Shown in pieces: positions 1 through 7,259 of a stretch of 16,775 nt of DNA. The DNA lies in contig JAICHN010000061.1 in assembly GCA_025924845.1 (NCBI GenBank), positions 1 to 16,775 on the forward strand. The letters are read 5' to 3'. This DNA comes from Chloroflexota bacterium (lineage in GTDB: Bacteria > Chloroflexota > UBA5177 > JANWHV01). The notes under the pieces are model-generated. The model did no database searches, was not told where the DNA came from, and saw only the letters and a list, made by a program, of their open reading frames with translations. The first letter of the stretch is position 1. Each line of letters opens with the position of its first letter. The translations under genes and the position numbers were made by a program.

Positions 1-159
1 GGCGTCCAGTACCAGGGTAAGTTCCCGTGTGGTGAGGGAGAGCGGCGACCGCGACTCCAGATGGAGCATGGTCGTGCATACGCCCCCGTGGTCAACCGTG
101 ATTTCGCGCGCCGCGCCTGTATTGCCGACCCGATATGTACGTGCCTGCTGGTCCATCAT
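1..159 (-). CDS. Partial glycosidase N-terminus (GH36-like?), runs off left edge
   Basis: An open frame of 53 codons begins at an ATG-ATG pair (positions 159 and 156) and continues past the window edge. An AGGA ribosome-binding sequence at 163-166 lies 3 bases from the first ATG and 6 from the second, so the second (156) may be the real start. The visible residues include NTGAAREITVDHGG, MLHLESRSPLSL and LTLVLDA. They read like the first strands of the N-terminal beta-sandwich found in GH36-type alpha-galactosidases and related sugar hydrolases. Only 27 bases separate it from the stop of the DUF6259 gene upstream, so it is probably the last visible gene of the sugar operon. The family assignment rests on about 50 residues and is tentative; it could be another glycosidase or a second DUF6259-like protein. 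That this is a real gene is more secure, given the operon position and start signals. Confidence 0.5.
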   Translation of the reverse strand, partial: MMDQQARTYRVGNTGAAREITVDHGGVCTTMLHLESRSPLSLTTRELTLVLDA

Positions 160-186
160 ATATCCTCGCCGCCGCTACTCCCTTTT

Positions 187-2400
187 TCAGGCCACGATCA
201 GCAATGCGCAGGCATGCGCGGGCAAGGTGAGTGATGCCTGGCGCCCACTATCGACCGGTGTCGCGGCGATCGCTCCGGCGTGGCTGGTATGGAGAACGGC
301 CGTGCGGCCCCCCAGATCACCCAGATCTACGGTGATCGGCTGTTCCTGTGTAGTCCAGTTAGCGAGGGCCATGGCCAGGCGTCCGTCTCGGGCCTCCCAA
401 AGGGCATGCTCCACGGCGTCGACCGCATTCGCTTCACTGTCGAACGTCCAGGCCACGGTGTTGATGTCACTTACCGGTAAGGGACGCCGCATTCGGCCAA
501 AGAGAAGGAAGTCCTTACCTATCCCTCGCCGGAGCACCGTAGCGTTGCGTAGTACGGCGTAGGCCGCCTCCTGATCACCCTCCGGCTTGTCCCAGTCCAT
601 CCAGGGCTCGGCAAATATGCCGTGCCGCGGGGGATCCCAGTTCTGCAAGCGCCCGTCGGCCCCCATATGACAGCCCATGACGTCGCCCAGGATGAAGGCG
701 CGGGCAAACTTGAGGACCAGGAAATAGGGATTCGGCGCCGCGCCAAACATCGACTGAGTCATGATGTAGTCGTGGTAGAGGTAGTAGTAGAGCGGTACGA
801 AATCGGTACGGAAATCCGGCCGGATATCGCAGATCACAAACGACTGCAGGAAATATTCGCTGCAAGGCGTTTCCACCGACCAGGCGCCGTCCCACCGCTC
901 TTGATCGGCGCGCTCTCGAAGTTGGGCGAGTAAATCTTCCATCTCCTCGGTCATCCAGTGGCCGGGGGCGGGGGGGTGGCGGTGCTCGGTCGAATAGCAA
1001 GGAAACGTGCTGCATCCTACATTTTGGTCCAGGATCTGGATCCAGGTCAGGCCATACTCTCGAAGCGTCTCTGCGTAATTCCAGAGTAGTTCCTTGGTAC
1101 GAGCCGACCCCAGGCACCCGGTATGGCCAGGTCGCCAGACCTGATCCCAGGGCGATGACCATGGGCCCCCATCGGGCAGCCGGCAAATGCTTGCCGAACC
1201 ACCCTGTTCCGCGAAGAAGGCATCACCGCGATAGCCCGACCATTTATGCGCGGTGACCCAGCGTGTGCCATTGCAGTACGTGCCGATATGCCAACCGCGC
1301 TCACGAGCGGCGGCGCTAAAGGCTTTGAGTGACTCCACGCCGCCGGCCGGTGGGAAGCAATCCGGATAGACCCACGGACCAGGCCGCTCCCAGGACATGA
1401 TCACCGGGGTCAGTGGTCCTCCTACACGCTCCGCCACCCGATCGAGGTACGGGAGCGCGTTTTCATAGGGGGTGAATTCAGGATGGGTACGAGTTGGTCC
1501 GGCATCGACCTCGCCCTGGATGCGCATCACGATGTGGAGGGGTGAATCGACCAGCCATGCCGGCAGGTCGCGGCGCTCGGCCAGCGGAGTGCCGGCCCAG
1601 TGTTGTTGCAGTGCCCAGTCGCGATAGATCTCCGCCGCATCATACCAATCACCCTGGAATCCCTGCATGGCTACCGTGTATCCCAGGTCATGACTTCCCG
1701 CCGTGGTCCAACCGACTACATGGGCGATCCCCAGGCGCAGTCCGGGATCGCGATGCGCCGGCTTGATCTGTTTGATCCCACCGGTAACGTCGCGGCAAGA
1801 GAGAAGGATTCCGGCATACTCGTCGTAATAGGCAAGCATCTGGGCAAAAGTCAGCCCCGGATAGTGGGATGAGTCACCATTTTCCGGCAGAAGGTGCCAG
1901 AGATCCGGGAAGTCAGGTGGAAAGTGATGGGGGCGCAGCTTTTGGTGCAGAAGGCCGAAATAGAACGGTTGCAGCAATTTGCTTGCATCCGGATCGCCGC
2001 CCATCGCGTAGGAGACGACGATGTACGGAAACTGCACATTGAGGATGACGGCAGGTTGGGGCATGGTGAGGTTGAGTTCCCAGAGGATTGCCGGGTCATT
2101 GTGACCGGCCCGCGCCGTCACCACGGCCGATAGGTCCAGGGCGCCGAGGTGCTCATAGGCTATACGGATTTGATTGCCCGCCACGTCGGTGGTATGGGCC
2201 AGGGCAACACTACCGGCCTCCAGAGAGGAAATTTCCTGTAACCGCTGTTCGTCATCCAGGTACTGGATGACGAACAGAGGGAAGTCACCATGATTTGGAA
2301 CGAGGAATTCCTGATCGGGGACATGAGCGGCGTGAAAGGACGCCAGGGCGCCGCTCCGCTCATTGAGGGACACCACACAACTCGCCGTTCTCAGTTCCAT
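187..2400 (-). CDS. DUF6259-family glycosidase-like protein
   Basis: 737 residues with no signal peptide, so probably cytoplasmic. The N-terminal ~280 residues look like a beta-sandwich, typical of the substrate-shaping domain in front of a glycosidase barrel. Residues ~285-600 look like a TIM barrel: PVIMSWERPGPW (332-343), GWHIGTYCNGTRW (369-381) and WIQILDQNVGC (453-463) are strand-loop motifs. Acidic residues at the ends of such strands, such as D458 and E510 or E515, are candidate catalytic residues. The C-terminal ~100 residues fit a small beta-sandwich. I recognise it as a DUF6259-type protein, a family commonly found beside sugar ABC transporters; its substrate is not known to me. The start is supported by AGGAG six bases before the ATG. 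It follows the MalG-type permease by 93 bp and precedes a second glycosidase by 27 bp, so it likely hydrolyses the sugar that importer brings in. Confidence 0.78.
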   Translation of the reverse strand: MELRTASCVVSLNERSGALASFHAAHVPDQEFLVPNHGDFPLFVIQYLDDEQRLQEISSLEAGSVALAHTTDVAGNQIRIAYEHLGALDLSAVVTARAGHNDPAILWELNLTMPQPAVILNVQFPYIVVSYAMGGDPDASKLLQPFYFGLLHQKLRPHHFPPDFPDLWHLLPENGDSSHYPGLTFAQMLAYYDEYAGILLSCRDVTGGIKQIKPAHRDPGLRLGIAHVVGWTTAGSHDLGYTVAMQGFQGDWYDAAEIYRDWALQQHWAGTPLAERRDLPAWLVDSPLHIVMRIQGEVDAGPTRTHPEFTPYENALPYLDRVAERVGGPLTPVIMSWERPGPWVYPDCFPPAGGVESLKAFSAAARERGWHIGTYCNGTRWVTAHKWSGYRGDAFFAEQGGSASICRLPDGGPWSSPWDQVWRPGHTGCLGSARTKELLWNYAETLREYGLTWIQILDQNVGCSTFPCYSTEHRHPPAPGHWMTEEMEDLLAQLRERADQERWDGAWSVETPCSEYFLQSFVICDIRPDFRTDFVPLYYYLYHDYIMTQSMFGAAPNPYFLVLKFARAFILGDVMGCHMGADGRLQNWDPPRHGIFAEPWMDWDKPEGDQEAAYAVLRNATVLRRGIGKDFLLFGRMRRPLPVSDINTVAWTFDSEANAVDAVEHALWEARDGRLAMALANWTTQEQPITVDLGDLGGRTAVLHTSHAGAIAATPVDSGRQASLTLPAHACALLIVA

Positions 2401-2493
2401 GAAAGTCTCCTGATCTGTCTAACTGCACGGGCGGCAGTCGCGGCCCGCCCAACCAGAAGTGCTTGGCGACTTAGCGGCCTGCCCCGAGGGTTG

Positions 2494-3345
2494 TTAGCCC
2501 TTGATCGCTCCCGCGGTCAGACCGCTCACGAAGTAGCGCTGCATACTGATGAACAGGACGATGGGAGGTATGGTGATCAGCAGCATGGAGGCAAACATAA
2601 ACTCGGTTTGTTGGCCGTACTGACCAATGAAGGGAATCACGGCGAGCGGTACCGTGCGCATGGAGTCCTCAGTCATAAACAGTAAGGCGAGCAAAAACTC
2701 ATTCCACGACGAGACCGCCTGAAAGATGGCCACGGTAACCAGCGCCGGCTTCACGAGAGGCAGCACGATCGAGACAAAAATGCGGAGGAGCGCCGCGCCG
2801 TCAATGCGGGCCGCTTCTTCCATCTCACGGGGAACTGAGTCAAAGTAATTCTTGAGGAGGAGAATACCAAACGGCATGGCGAAGCCGGTATAGGGAAAAA
2901 TAAGCGCACCGTAGGTATTGAAGAGATGCAAGACCCGCTCAGTTTGGAAGAGCGGGACGAGCACGACGACTATGGGCAGGGTCAGCCCCATCAGAAAGGC
3001 CATGTACAAAAAATCTCTGAGCAGGAAGCGCATACGGGAGAATGCATAGGCAGCTAAAGAAGCGCAGGTCAGCGTGACCACCGCCGTCGCCGCGGTCACG
3101 ATGAGGCTGTTCTTCACATAAGTCAGCAAGGACGTTCCACTTATCACATCGGAGAAGTTGGACCAGACGGGGTGTGCTGGAAAGACGCTGAGATCACTGG
3201 TGGACGTGCCCGGCGCTTTCACCGCGGTGCCCAGGGCAATAACCAGAGGGGCAAGGGCAATCACGGCCGCGGCGATCGCCAGGATGTAGAGACAGAGCCG
3301 CCAAAGGCCGCGGGTCAGCCTGTACTTCGCCCTCCGTTCAGCCAT
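2494..3345 (-). CDS. Carbohydrate ABC transporter permease, MalG type (locus 1)
   Basis: 283 residues of an integral inner-membrane permease, with about six hydrophobic segments starting near residues 16-40. The family EAA loop, which docks with the ATPase, is at residues ~175-200 as EEAARIDGAALLRIF followed by VLPL. The C-terminus, RYFVSGLTAGAIKG, is the usual ending of MalG-type sugar permeases. Length is normal for the family. The start is supported by GAGGAG about nine bases upstream. It should pair with the MalF-type permease encoded 87 bp upstream and with the binding protein of this locus to form the channel of a sugar importer. The MalF-MalG gap is bridged by a short overlapping ORF. 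No ATPase gene is nearby, so it probably uses a shared MsmK/UgpC-type ATPase (inference). Confidence 0.95.
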   Translation of the reverse strand: MAERRAKYRLTRGLWRLCLYILAIAAAVIALAPLVIALGTAVKAPGTSTSDLSVFPAHPVWSNFSDVISGTSLLTYVKNSLIVTAATAVVTLTCASLAAYAFSRMRFLLRDFLYMAFLMGLTLPIVVVLVPLFQTERVLHLFNTYGALIFPYTGFAMPFGILLLKNYFDSVPREMEEAARIDGAALLRIFVSIVLPLVKPALVTVAIFQAVSSWNEFLLALLFMTEDSMRTVPLAVIPFIGQYGQQTEFMFASMLLITIPPIVLFISMQRYFVSGLTAGAIKG

Positions 3346-3433
3346 GCTCGATGTCTCCTCTCGCCGGCTCCAACTGCTCTACGTCCGCGATGCCGCCTTG
3401 GTAGGCCGGTGTTCCCCTCCCGTCAGAGTGCAT
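3338..3433 (-). CDS. Possible small protein or coupling ORF between malF- and malG-like genes
   Basis: A 31-codon frame starts at an ATG overlapping the stop of the upstream MalF-type permease (TGATG) and ends 8 bases inside the MalG-type gene. Its residues, MHSDGRGTPA through RGDIEHG, match nothing I recognise and contain no membrane segment. The ribosome-binding site of the MalG-type gene (GAGGAG) lies inside it. Translating this frame would carry ribosomes from one permease gene to the next, so it may act as a coupling element rather than make a stable protein. A chance open frame in GC-rich DNA is a real alternative. Confidence 0.22.
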   Translation of the reverse strand: MHSDGRGTPAYQGGIADVEQLEPARGDIEHG

Positions 3434-4392
3434 CAGTAGCCCTGGTAGCGCCGGTAGAGGCGCAATTGAATCACGGTAATAATCAGACTCAACGCGAAGA
3501 TCACGACGGCGATGGCGCTGGCGTATCCTTGTTGGCTCAGGGTAAATGCTTGAGTGAAGACAAAGACGGATGGTAGTTCGCTCTGGTAGGCGGGACCCCC
3601 TTCGGTCAGCACATACACCAGGGTAAACTGGCTCAGGGTGCCTATGATGCCCAGAATGGTGAGCGTCACGGTCTGGGGGAGCAGCAACGGTAGGGTGACC
3701 GTACGGAGGCGTTGCCACGGCGTCGCTCCATCGACCTGGGCCGCCTCCATGATCTCTCCTGGAATCGTCTGCAAGCCGGCCAGGTAGACCATCATCTGAA
3801 ATCCGACTCCAGACCATAACGCCACCACGACCGCTGAATAGATTGCCAGGGTCGGATCGCCAAGCCACGCCCTCTTGAGGCTATCCAGACCGAGCAGGCC
3901 TAGATAGCTGTTCAGTACTCCCACGTCTCCCTGATAGATCCAACCCCAGATCTGTCCCACGACAATCACCGACACCGTGGTAGGAAGAAAGAAAATGGTG
4001 CGAAAGAATGTCGTCCCCCGCAGGCGCTGGTTGACCAGCAAGGCGAGCGCCAACCCGATGACCAGGCTCAGTCCGACCCCGACCACGATCCAGATTCCGG
4101 CGTTGCGCAGGGTGATAAAGAAAATTGGGTCCGCGGTAAGTTGACGGAAATTATCCAGGCCGATAAAAGTCTTATCCGGGCTGAGTCCATCCCAGGAGAA
4201 AAGACTGAGATAGAACATGCTCAGCAGGGGGTAGAGGACCACCGCCGCGTAAATGAGCAGAGCAGGCAATATAAAGAGGAGCCCGGCGTTGATACCCCAC
4301 CGCCGCGCCCACAGACGTAGGGCCCGGCGCTTTGGCGGCAATGAGACGAAACGGGTGCCACTTTCAAGCTGTTCAAGTGGTTGGCTCTGCAT
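3433..4392 (-). CDS. Carbohydrate ABC transporter permease, MalF type (locus 1)
   Basis: 319 residues of an inner-membrane permease. A basic cytoplasmic N-terminus (KRRALRLWARRW, residues 21-32) precedes the first membrane segment at ~35-60, and about six membrane segments are visible. The EAA loop is at ~213-236 (IMEAAQVDGATPWQRLRTVTLP). These are hallmarks of MalF-type sugar permeases, and the length is normal. The ATG at 4392 is the most upstream possible ATG, because an in-frame TAG lies one codon before it (4396-4398). The ribosome-binding site is poor: the nearest purine run, GAGAGGG, is more than ten bases away. The gene follows the sugar-binding protein after 234 bp containing a strong hairpin, and probably forms a heterodimeric channel with the MalG-type permease downstream. 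Confidence 0.95.
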   Translation of the reverse strand: MQSQPLEQLESGTRFVSLPPKRRALRLWARRWGINAGLLFILPALLIYAAVVLYPLLSMFYLSLFSWDGLSPDKTFIGLDNFRQLTADPIFFITLRNAGIWIVVGVGLSLVIGLALALLVNQRLRGTTFFRTIFFLPTTVSVIVVGQIWGWIYQGDVGVLNSYLGLLGLDSLKRAWLGDPTLAIYSAVVVALWSGVGFQMMVYLAGLQTIPGEIMEAAQVDGATPWQRLRTVTLPLLLPQTVTLTILGIIGTLSQFTLVYVLTEGGPAYQSELPSVFVFTQAFTLSQQGYASAIAVVIFALSLIITVIQLRLYRRYQGY

Positions 4393-4551
4393 ACGCTACG
4401 GCTGGCCCTCTCGATCGGTGGTCGCCCAATCTCTGTCCCGCGGCAAGCGGGCGGCCCGGTCTAACTTCACGACATCCGGATCGGTCCGCGCGGACGCGTC
4501 ATGCCGTCGCCGGGCGCACGCCGGCACCCGCCCTGTTCCGGCCATTCCGGT

Positions 4552-4581
4552 CGGCGCCGGAATCAACCGATTCCGGCGCCG
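4552..4581 (-). promoter_or_regulatory. Strong intergenic hairpin after the sugar-binding protein gene
   Basis: A perfect 13-bp inverted repeat, CGGCGCCGGAATC at 4552-4564 and GATTCCGGCGCCG at 4569-4581, is separated by 4 bases. It lies 45 bp downstream of the binding-protein stop and 160 bp before the MalF-type permease. No T-tract follows it on the minus strand, so it is not a typical intrinsic terminator. By analogy with the malE-malF intergenic repeats of enterobacteria, it could protect the upstream message from 3' decay. That would keep the binding protein more abundant than the permeases. Confidence 0.6.
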
Positions 4582-4626
4582 CAAACGACCATCACCTACA
4601 TATGTGCCCGTGCGGGTACTCCGCCT

Positions 4627-5976
4627 TTACTGTTTCGCCGACTTGTCGTGCGCGGCCTGTACGGCGCCCAATGCCTTGAGTGGGTCCATACCGAGGGTGG
4701 AGGCGTTGGCGATCGCGTCCTCTGTCGCCTTTTGGAGGTCCGCGGTGAGTTGCGCCCCGTAGCGCACCACGGCGTGTGAAATCTCCCCAAGGAAGTAGTT
4801 CTCGATTGCCTGGTAGTGCGCGTTGGGTTGCGGCTGAGGCTTCATACCTTTACGCGAGGGCAAGAAGCCGCTCTTATCCACCCAGGTCAGCTTCTGGCCG
4901 GCATCGGCCTGCCAGGCTATAAAGTCAAAAGCGGCCTGCACGTTCTTCGACGTCTTCGCGATAGCCGTCATCATGTTCGTGGTCGCCCAGAGGCGCCCCT
5001 TCTTGAGACCCGCCGCCATGGGCGGGAGCGGCATCACGCCCAACGTGTTGCGGATCTTCGTGGTCGGGGCCGCGAACCCAGACAAATCCCAGGTTCCGCT
5101 GTTGTACATCGCGGCCTTACCGCTTTCAAAGAGCGTGATCGCTTCCGGATACGCGGTCGTTCCCCAAATGGAGCTGGAGAAGATGCGATCCTTCTGCATT
5201 TGCACCAGGATTTGCAAGGCCTTGACGATGCCCGGATCGGTGAACTTGGCCTTGCCTTGCAGCGCGGCATCCCATTTACCGGGAGCGGTTTGCTCCACCA
5301 GCATCCGGAGCCAGTCGAAATTCGGCCAGCCGTCCTTGGCGCCCCACGAAATGGGAATGATGCCATGGCTATTGAGCGTATCGGCGATTTCCTTGAGTTC
5401 CGCGTAGGATTGCGGCGGCTTGAGGTGGTACTTCGCAAAGATTGCCGTATTGTAATAGAGGCCGGTACCACACTCCAGGCCGACCGGCAGCGCGAACATT
5501 GACTTATGCAGAGGATCCGCGGACAGGGTCTGGCTGATCGCCAGCGGATAGAATTGACTCCGCCAATTAGCGCCCCAGCGCTTCGCCGCCAGGTTGTCCA
5601 GGGGCAGCATATAGGGCACATATTCGGTGATCAACGGTCCAGGCTCGAGCTCAACCGTATCCGGGGCGTTGCCACCCGCGAAGGACGTCTTCAGGGCAGT
5701 GACGTAATCCGGATAATTATAGACCGTGGTGTCAATGGTCACGCCCGGGTGGCTCTTCTCGTAGAACACCTTCACCGCGTCATTCGGCGAATTGTGTTGA
5801 TTAGGTAAACCGGTAACGGCAATATTTACCGGCGGATCGCCCCAGCCCCACCAGGAAATCGTAGTCTTCGCGAACGCCTCACGCGCCAACGCTTGCGAGA
5901 CGGAACTACTCAGACCGGGAACGGTCACTGCCGCCGCGGCAGAGAGACCAGTGGTCAAGAACGTCTTGCGCCTCAT
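4627..5976 (-). CDS. Extracellular sugar-binding protein of ABC importer (SBP family 1)
   Basis: 449 residues from the chosen start at 5976, which has GGAG eight bases upstream. An in-frame ATG at 6012 would add 12 residues before the signal peptide and is less likely. The N-terminus, MRRKTFLTTG followed by an alanine-rich hydrophobic stretch to about residue 20, is a Tat-like signal peptide. There is no lipobox cysteine, so the protein is probably released or retained by its signal anchor. The mature part shows features of cluster-B/MalE-type binding proteins: SWWGWGDPP near the N-terminus, YPDYVTALKTSFAGG-NAPDTVELEPG, a LPVGLECGTGLYYNTAIF strand, and AITLFESGKAAMYNSGTWDL in the ligand cleft. 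It captures the sugar for the two permeases encoded downstream. The ligand cannot be read from sequence; a disaccharide or oligosaccharide fits the flanking glycosidases. Confidence 0.93.
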   Translation of the reverse strand: MRRKTFLTTGLSAAAAVTVPGLSSSVSQALAREAFAKTTISWWGWGDPPVNIAVTGLPNQHNSPNDAVKVFYEKSHPGVTIDTTVYNYPDYVTALKTSFAGGNAPDTVELEPGPLITEYVPYMLPLDNLAAKRWGANWRSQFYPLAISQTLSADPLHKSMFALPVGLECGTGLYYNTAIFAKYHLKPPQSYAELKEIADTLNSHGIIPISWGAKDGWPNFDWLRMLVEQTAPGKWDAALQGKAKFTDPGIVKALQILVQMQKDRIFSSSIWGTTAYPEAITLFESGKAAMYNSGTWDLSGFAAPTTKIRNTLGVMPLPPMAAGLKKGRLWATTNMMTAIAKTSKNVQAAFDFIAWQADAGQKLTWVDKSGFLPSRKGMKPQPQPNAHYQAIENYFLGEISHAVVRYGAQLTADLQKATEDAIANASTLGMDPLKALGAVQAAHDKSAKQ

Positions 5977-6121
5977 TCGAGTATCTCCGATTTCTCTCCG
6001 GATACAGCACATTCACCCTCAGGCCCTGTTCCGCATGGCTGGGCGACAGGTTCGCCGCCCGCAACACCTCCCTTCTCAGCTATCGGCCGGCTTGGGCCGT
6101 GTGAGCACCTCGAACGTCCTC

Positions 6122-6904
6122 TCATCCGTATGGGCCGGTGGGAAGAAACCCAAGCAGCCGCTTGAGGCGCGGATTGGCGTCGGCATAGACGTGTTCCGGC
6201 ATCTGGTAGTTCATGAAGGGGAAGTACATGCTGTTGATGATACGCCTGCCGTAGCTCACCTGCGTGATGGCGCGGGTGCGCTCGCTGCGGTTGGGAGTGC
6301 CGCGATGCCAGACCTGATTATTGAAGATCACGGCGCTGCCGGCGGGGCCGAGACAGGGGACGACCTGATCTTCCCACTGGGTGCCCGCGATGACGGTGGG
6401 CGGCGCCGCGCCGAACAGGTGCGATCCGGGGATAAATTCGGTGGGACCGTGGGTCGGGTCGGTCACATCAGTCAGGTAATAGTTGGCGGTGAACAGCAAC
6501 ACGGGCAAGCGCACGTTGGTAGGCGGATCACCGTGCGTGACCAGGTAATGCGGTGGGTCATCCTGATGCCAGCGCGAGATTCCCTGGGAGCCGGGCGGGG
6601 TGGTAAAGGAATTGTTGTGGATCACGTGGCAATCCGGCGCCACCAGCGTTTCGGCGAAGGTAGCAATAGGCTCCATATCGAACAGACGGAGGTTGGCCTT
6701 GCTCGTCTCGAACAGCCGCTTGGCGATTGCCCCCGGCTTCAGGTCACGTACCTCGCGCTCCAGGTCCGCCTTCAACTCGGCCACCCAATCGGGCGGCAAG
6801 ACGTTGTGTACGAAGATATAACCGTCGCGATGAAATTGCTCGACCCACTCCTTGATTTGCGTATCGGAGACGGTCTGATTCGCCAGATACATTGTCGCGC
6901 TCAT
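6122..6904 (-). CDS. Phytanoyl-CoA dioxygenase (PhyH)-family Fe(II)/2-oxoglutarate oxygenase
   Basis: 260 residues from the ATG at 6904, which has GGAGGG about nine bases upstream. A longer frame reaching 6955 lacks such support. The protein is a soluble double-stranded beta-helix oxygenase. Fe(II) ligands are visible as H113-x-D115 in RWHQDDPP and H200 in QVWHRGTPN. R209 or R211 is the likely 2-oxoglutarate-binding arginine. GPTEFIPGSH (153-162) and GSAVIFNNQVWH (189-200) are typical family strands. Known members hydroxylate phytanoyl-CoA, ectoine and various natural products, so the substrate is open. It sits 145 bp upstream of the sugar-binding protein and directly behind the best promoter in the locus. 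It may therefore be the first gene of the sugar operon and act on the imported compound (inference). Confidence 0.88.
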   Translation of the reverse strand: MSATMYLANQTVSDTQIKEWVEQFHRDGYIFVHNVLPPDWVAELKADLEREVRDLKPGAIAKRLFETSKANLRLFDMEPIATFAETLVAPDCHVIHNNSFTTPPGSQGISRWHQDDPPHYLVTHGDPPTNVRLPVLLFTANYYLTDVTDPTHGPTEFIPGSHLFGAAPPTVIAGTQWEDQVVPCLGPAGSAVIFNNQVWHRGTPNRSERTRAITQVSYGRRIINSMYFPFMNYQMPEHVYADANPRLKRLLGFLPTGPYG

Positions 6905-7259
6905 CCCTGATTCCCTCCAGCCGCTGCCGCACACGGGGAAGACTACCTGCCCCAACGAGCTTGTGCTGTCCTGAGCAACCCAGAATACGTTTCTACAATC
7001 GATTCCAGATTGGATACCATCTTACCCGCCAGGTCAGGCCGTGTCAACACCGATCGCGGCGGGTGTTCAATGCGGTCGACCGGCGGAGATGATTGCCGAT
7101 GTTGTACCCGCTGCCTCACGGGGCTTGCCGGCGTCCTCTTGGCAATCGTGCCCGGCTGTCTGACCATAAGCATCTGGGGACGGCGAAAGACCTGGAAAGG
7201 ACGGAGTCCGCTGGGGAAAAGGCTTCGGCGCGTATGTCGCGCGGCGGAACCGCTCATGC
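6905..7259. other. 355-bp intergenic region
   Basis: This gap lies between the tagged 600-residue protein gene and the dioxygenase gene. It holds a minus-strand promoter (7019-7047) and a short dyad around its -35 element, which would leave a leader of about 105 bases before the dioxygenase start. I see no coding frame with convincing composition, no RNA gene and no hairpin with a T-tract, so there is no recognisable terminator for the 600-residue gene. Confidence 0.6.
7019..7047 (-). promoter_or_regulatory. Promoter for the dioxygenase/sugar locus
   Basis: On the minus strand TTGACA (7042-7047) is followed by exactly 17 bases and TAAGAT (7019-7024). The -35 box is perfect and the -10 matches consensus at four of six positions. 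Predicted transcription starts near 7012 and runs into the dioxygenase gene. A 6-bp dyad, AACACC (7046-7051) and GGTGTT (7062-7067), touches the -35 box and could be an operator, though its arms are short. Confidence 0.6.

Noticed and set aside
4484..4495. 12-bp palindrome GTCCGCGCGGAC upstream of the MalF-type gene
   Set aside because: Short all-GC palindromes are expected by chance in DNA of this composition; no partner site or promoter overlaps it.
4396..4584. 62-codon minus-strand frame (TTG start) between the binding-protein and MalF-type genes
   Set aside because: Composition is Arg/Pro/Asp-rich, there is no good start or ribosome-binding site, and its first codons lie in the hairpin. 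It ends one codon before the permease in the same frame, so it only shows that the permease cannot start earlier.
4816..5502. 228-codon plus-strand frame opposite the sugar-binding protein
   Set aside because: It is antisense to a well-recognised gene, has Arg/His/Gly-rich composition and matches no family. The same reasoning applies to the plus-strand frames opposite the dioxygenase (5951-6910), the DUF2182 region (9743-11002) and the glycosidase (14809-15735).
5977..6012. Upstream in-frame start giving 12 extra residues (MCCIRREIGDTR) on the sugar-binding protein
   Set aside because: It would bury the signal peptide; GGAG at proper spacing supports the start at 5976.
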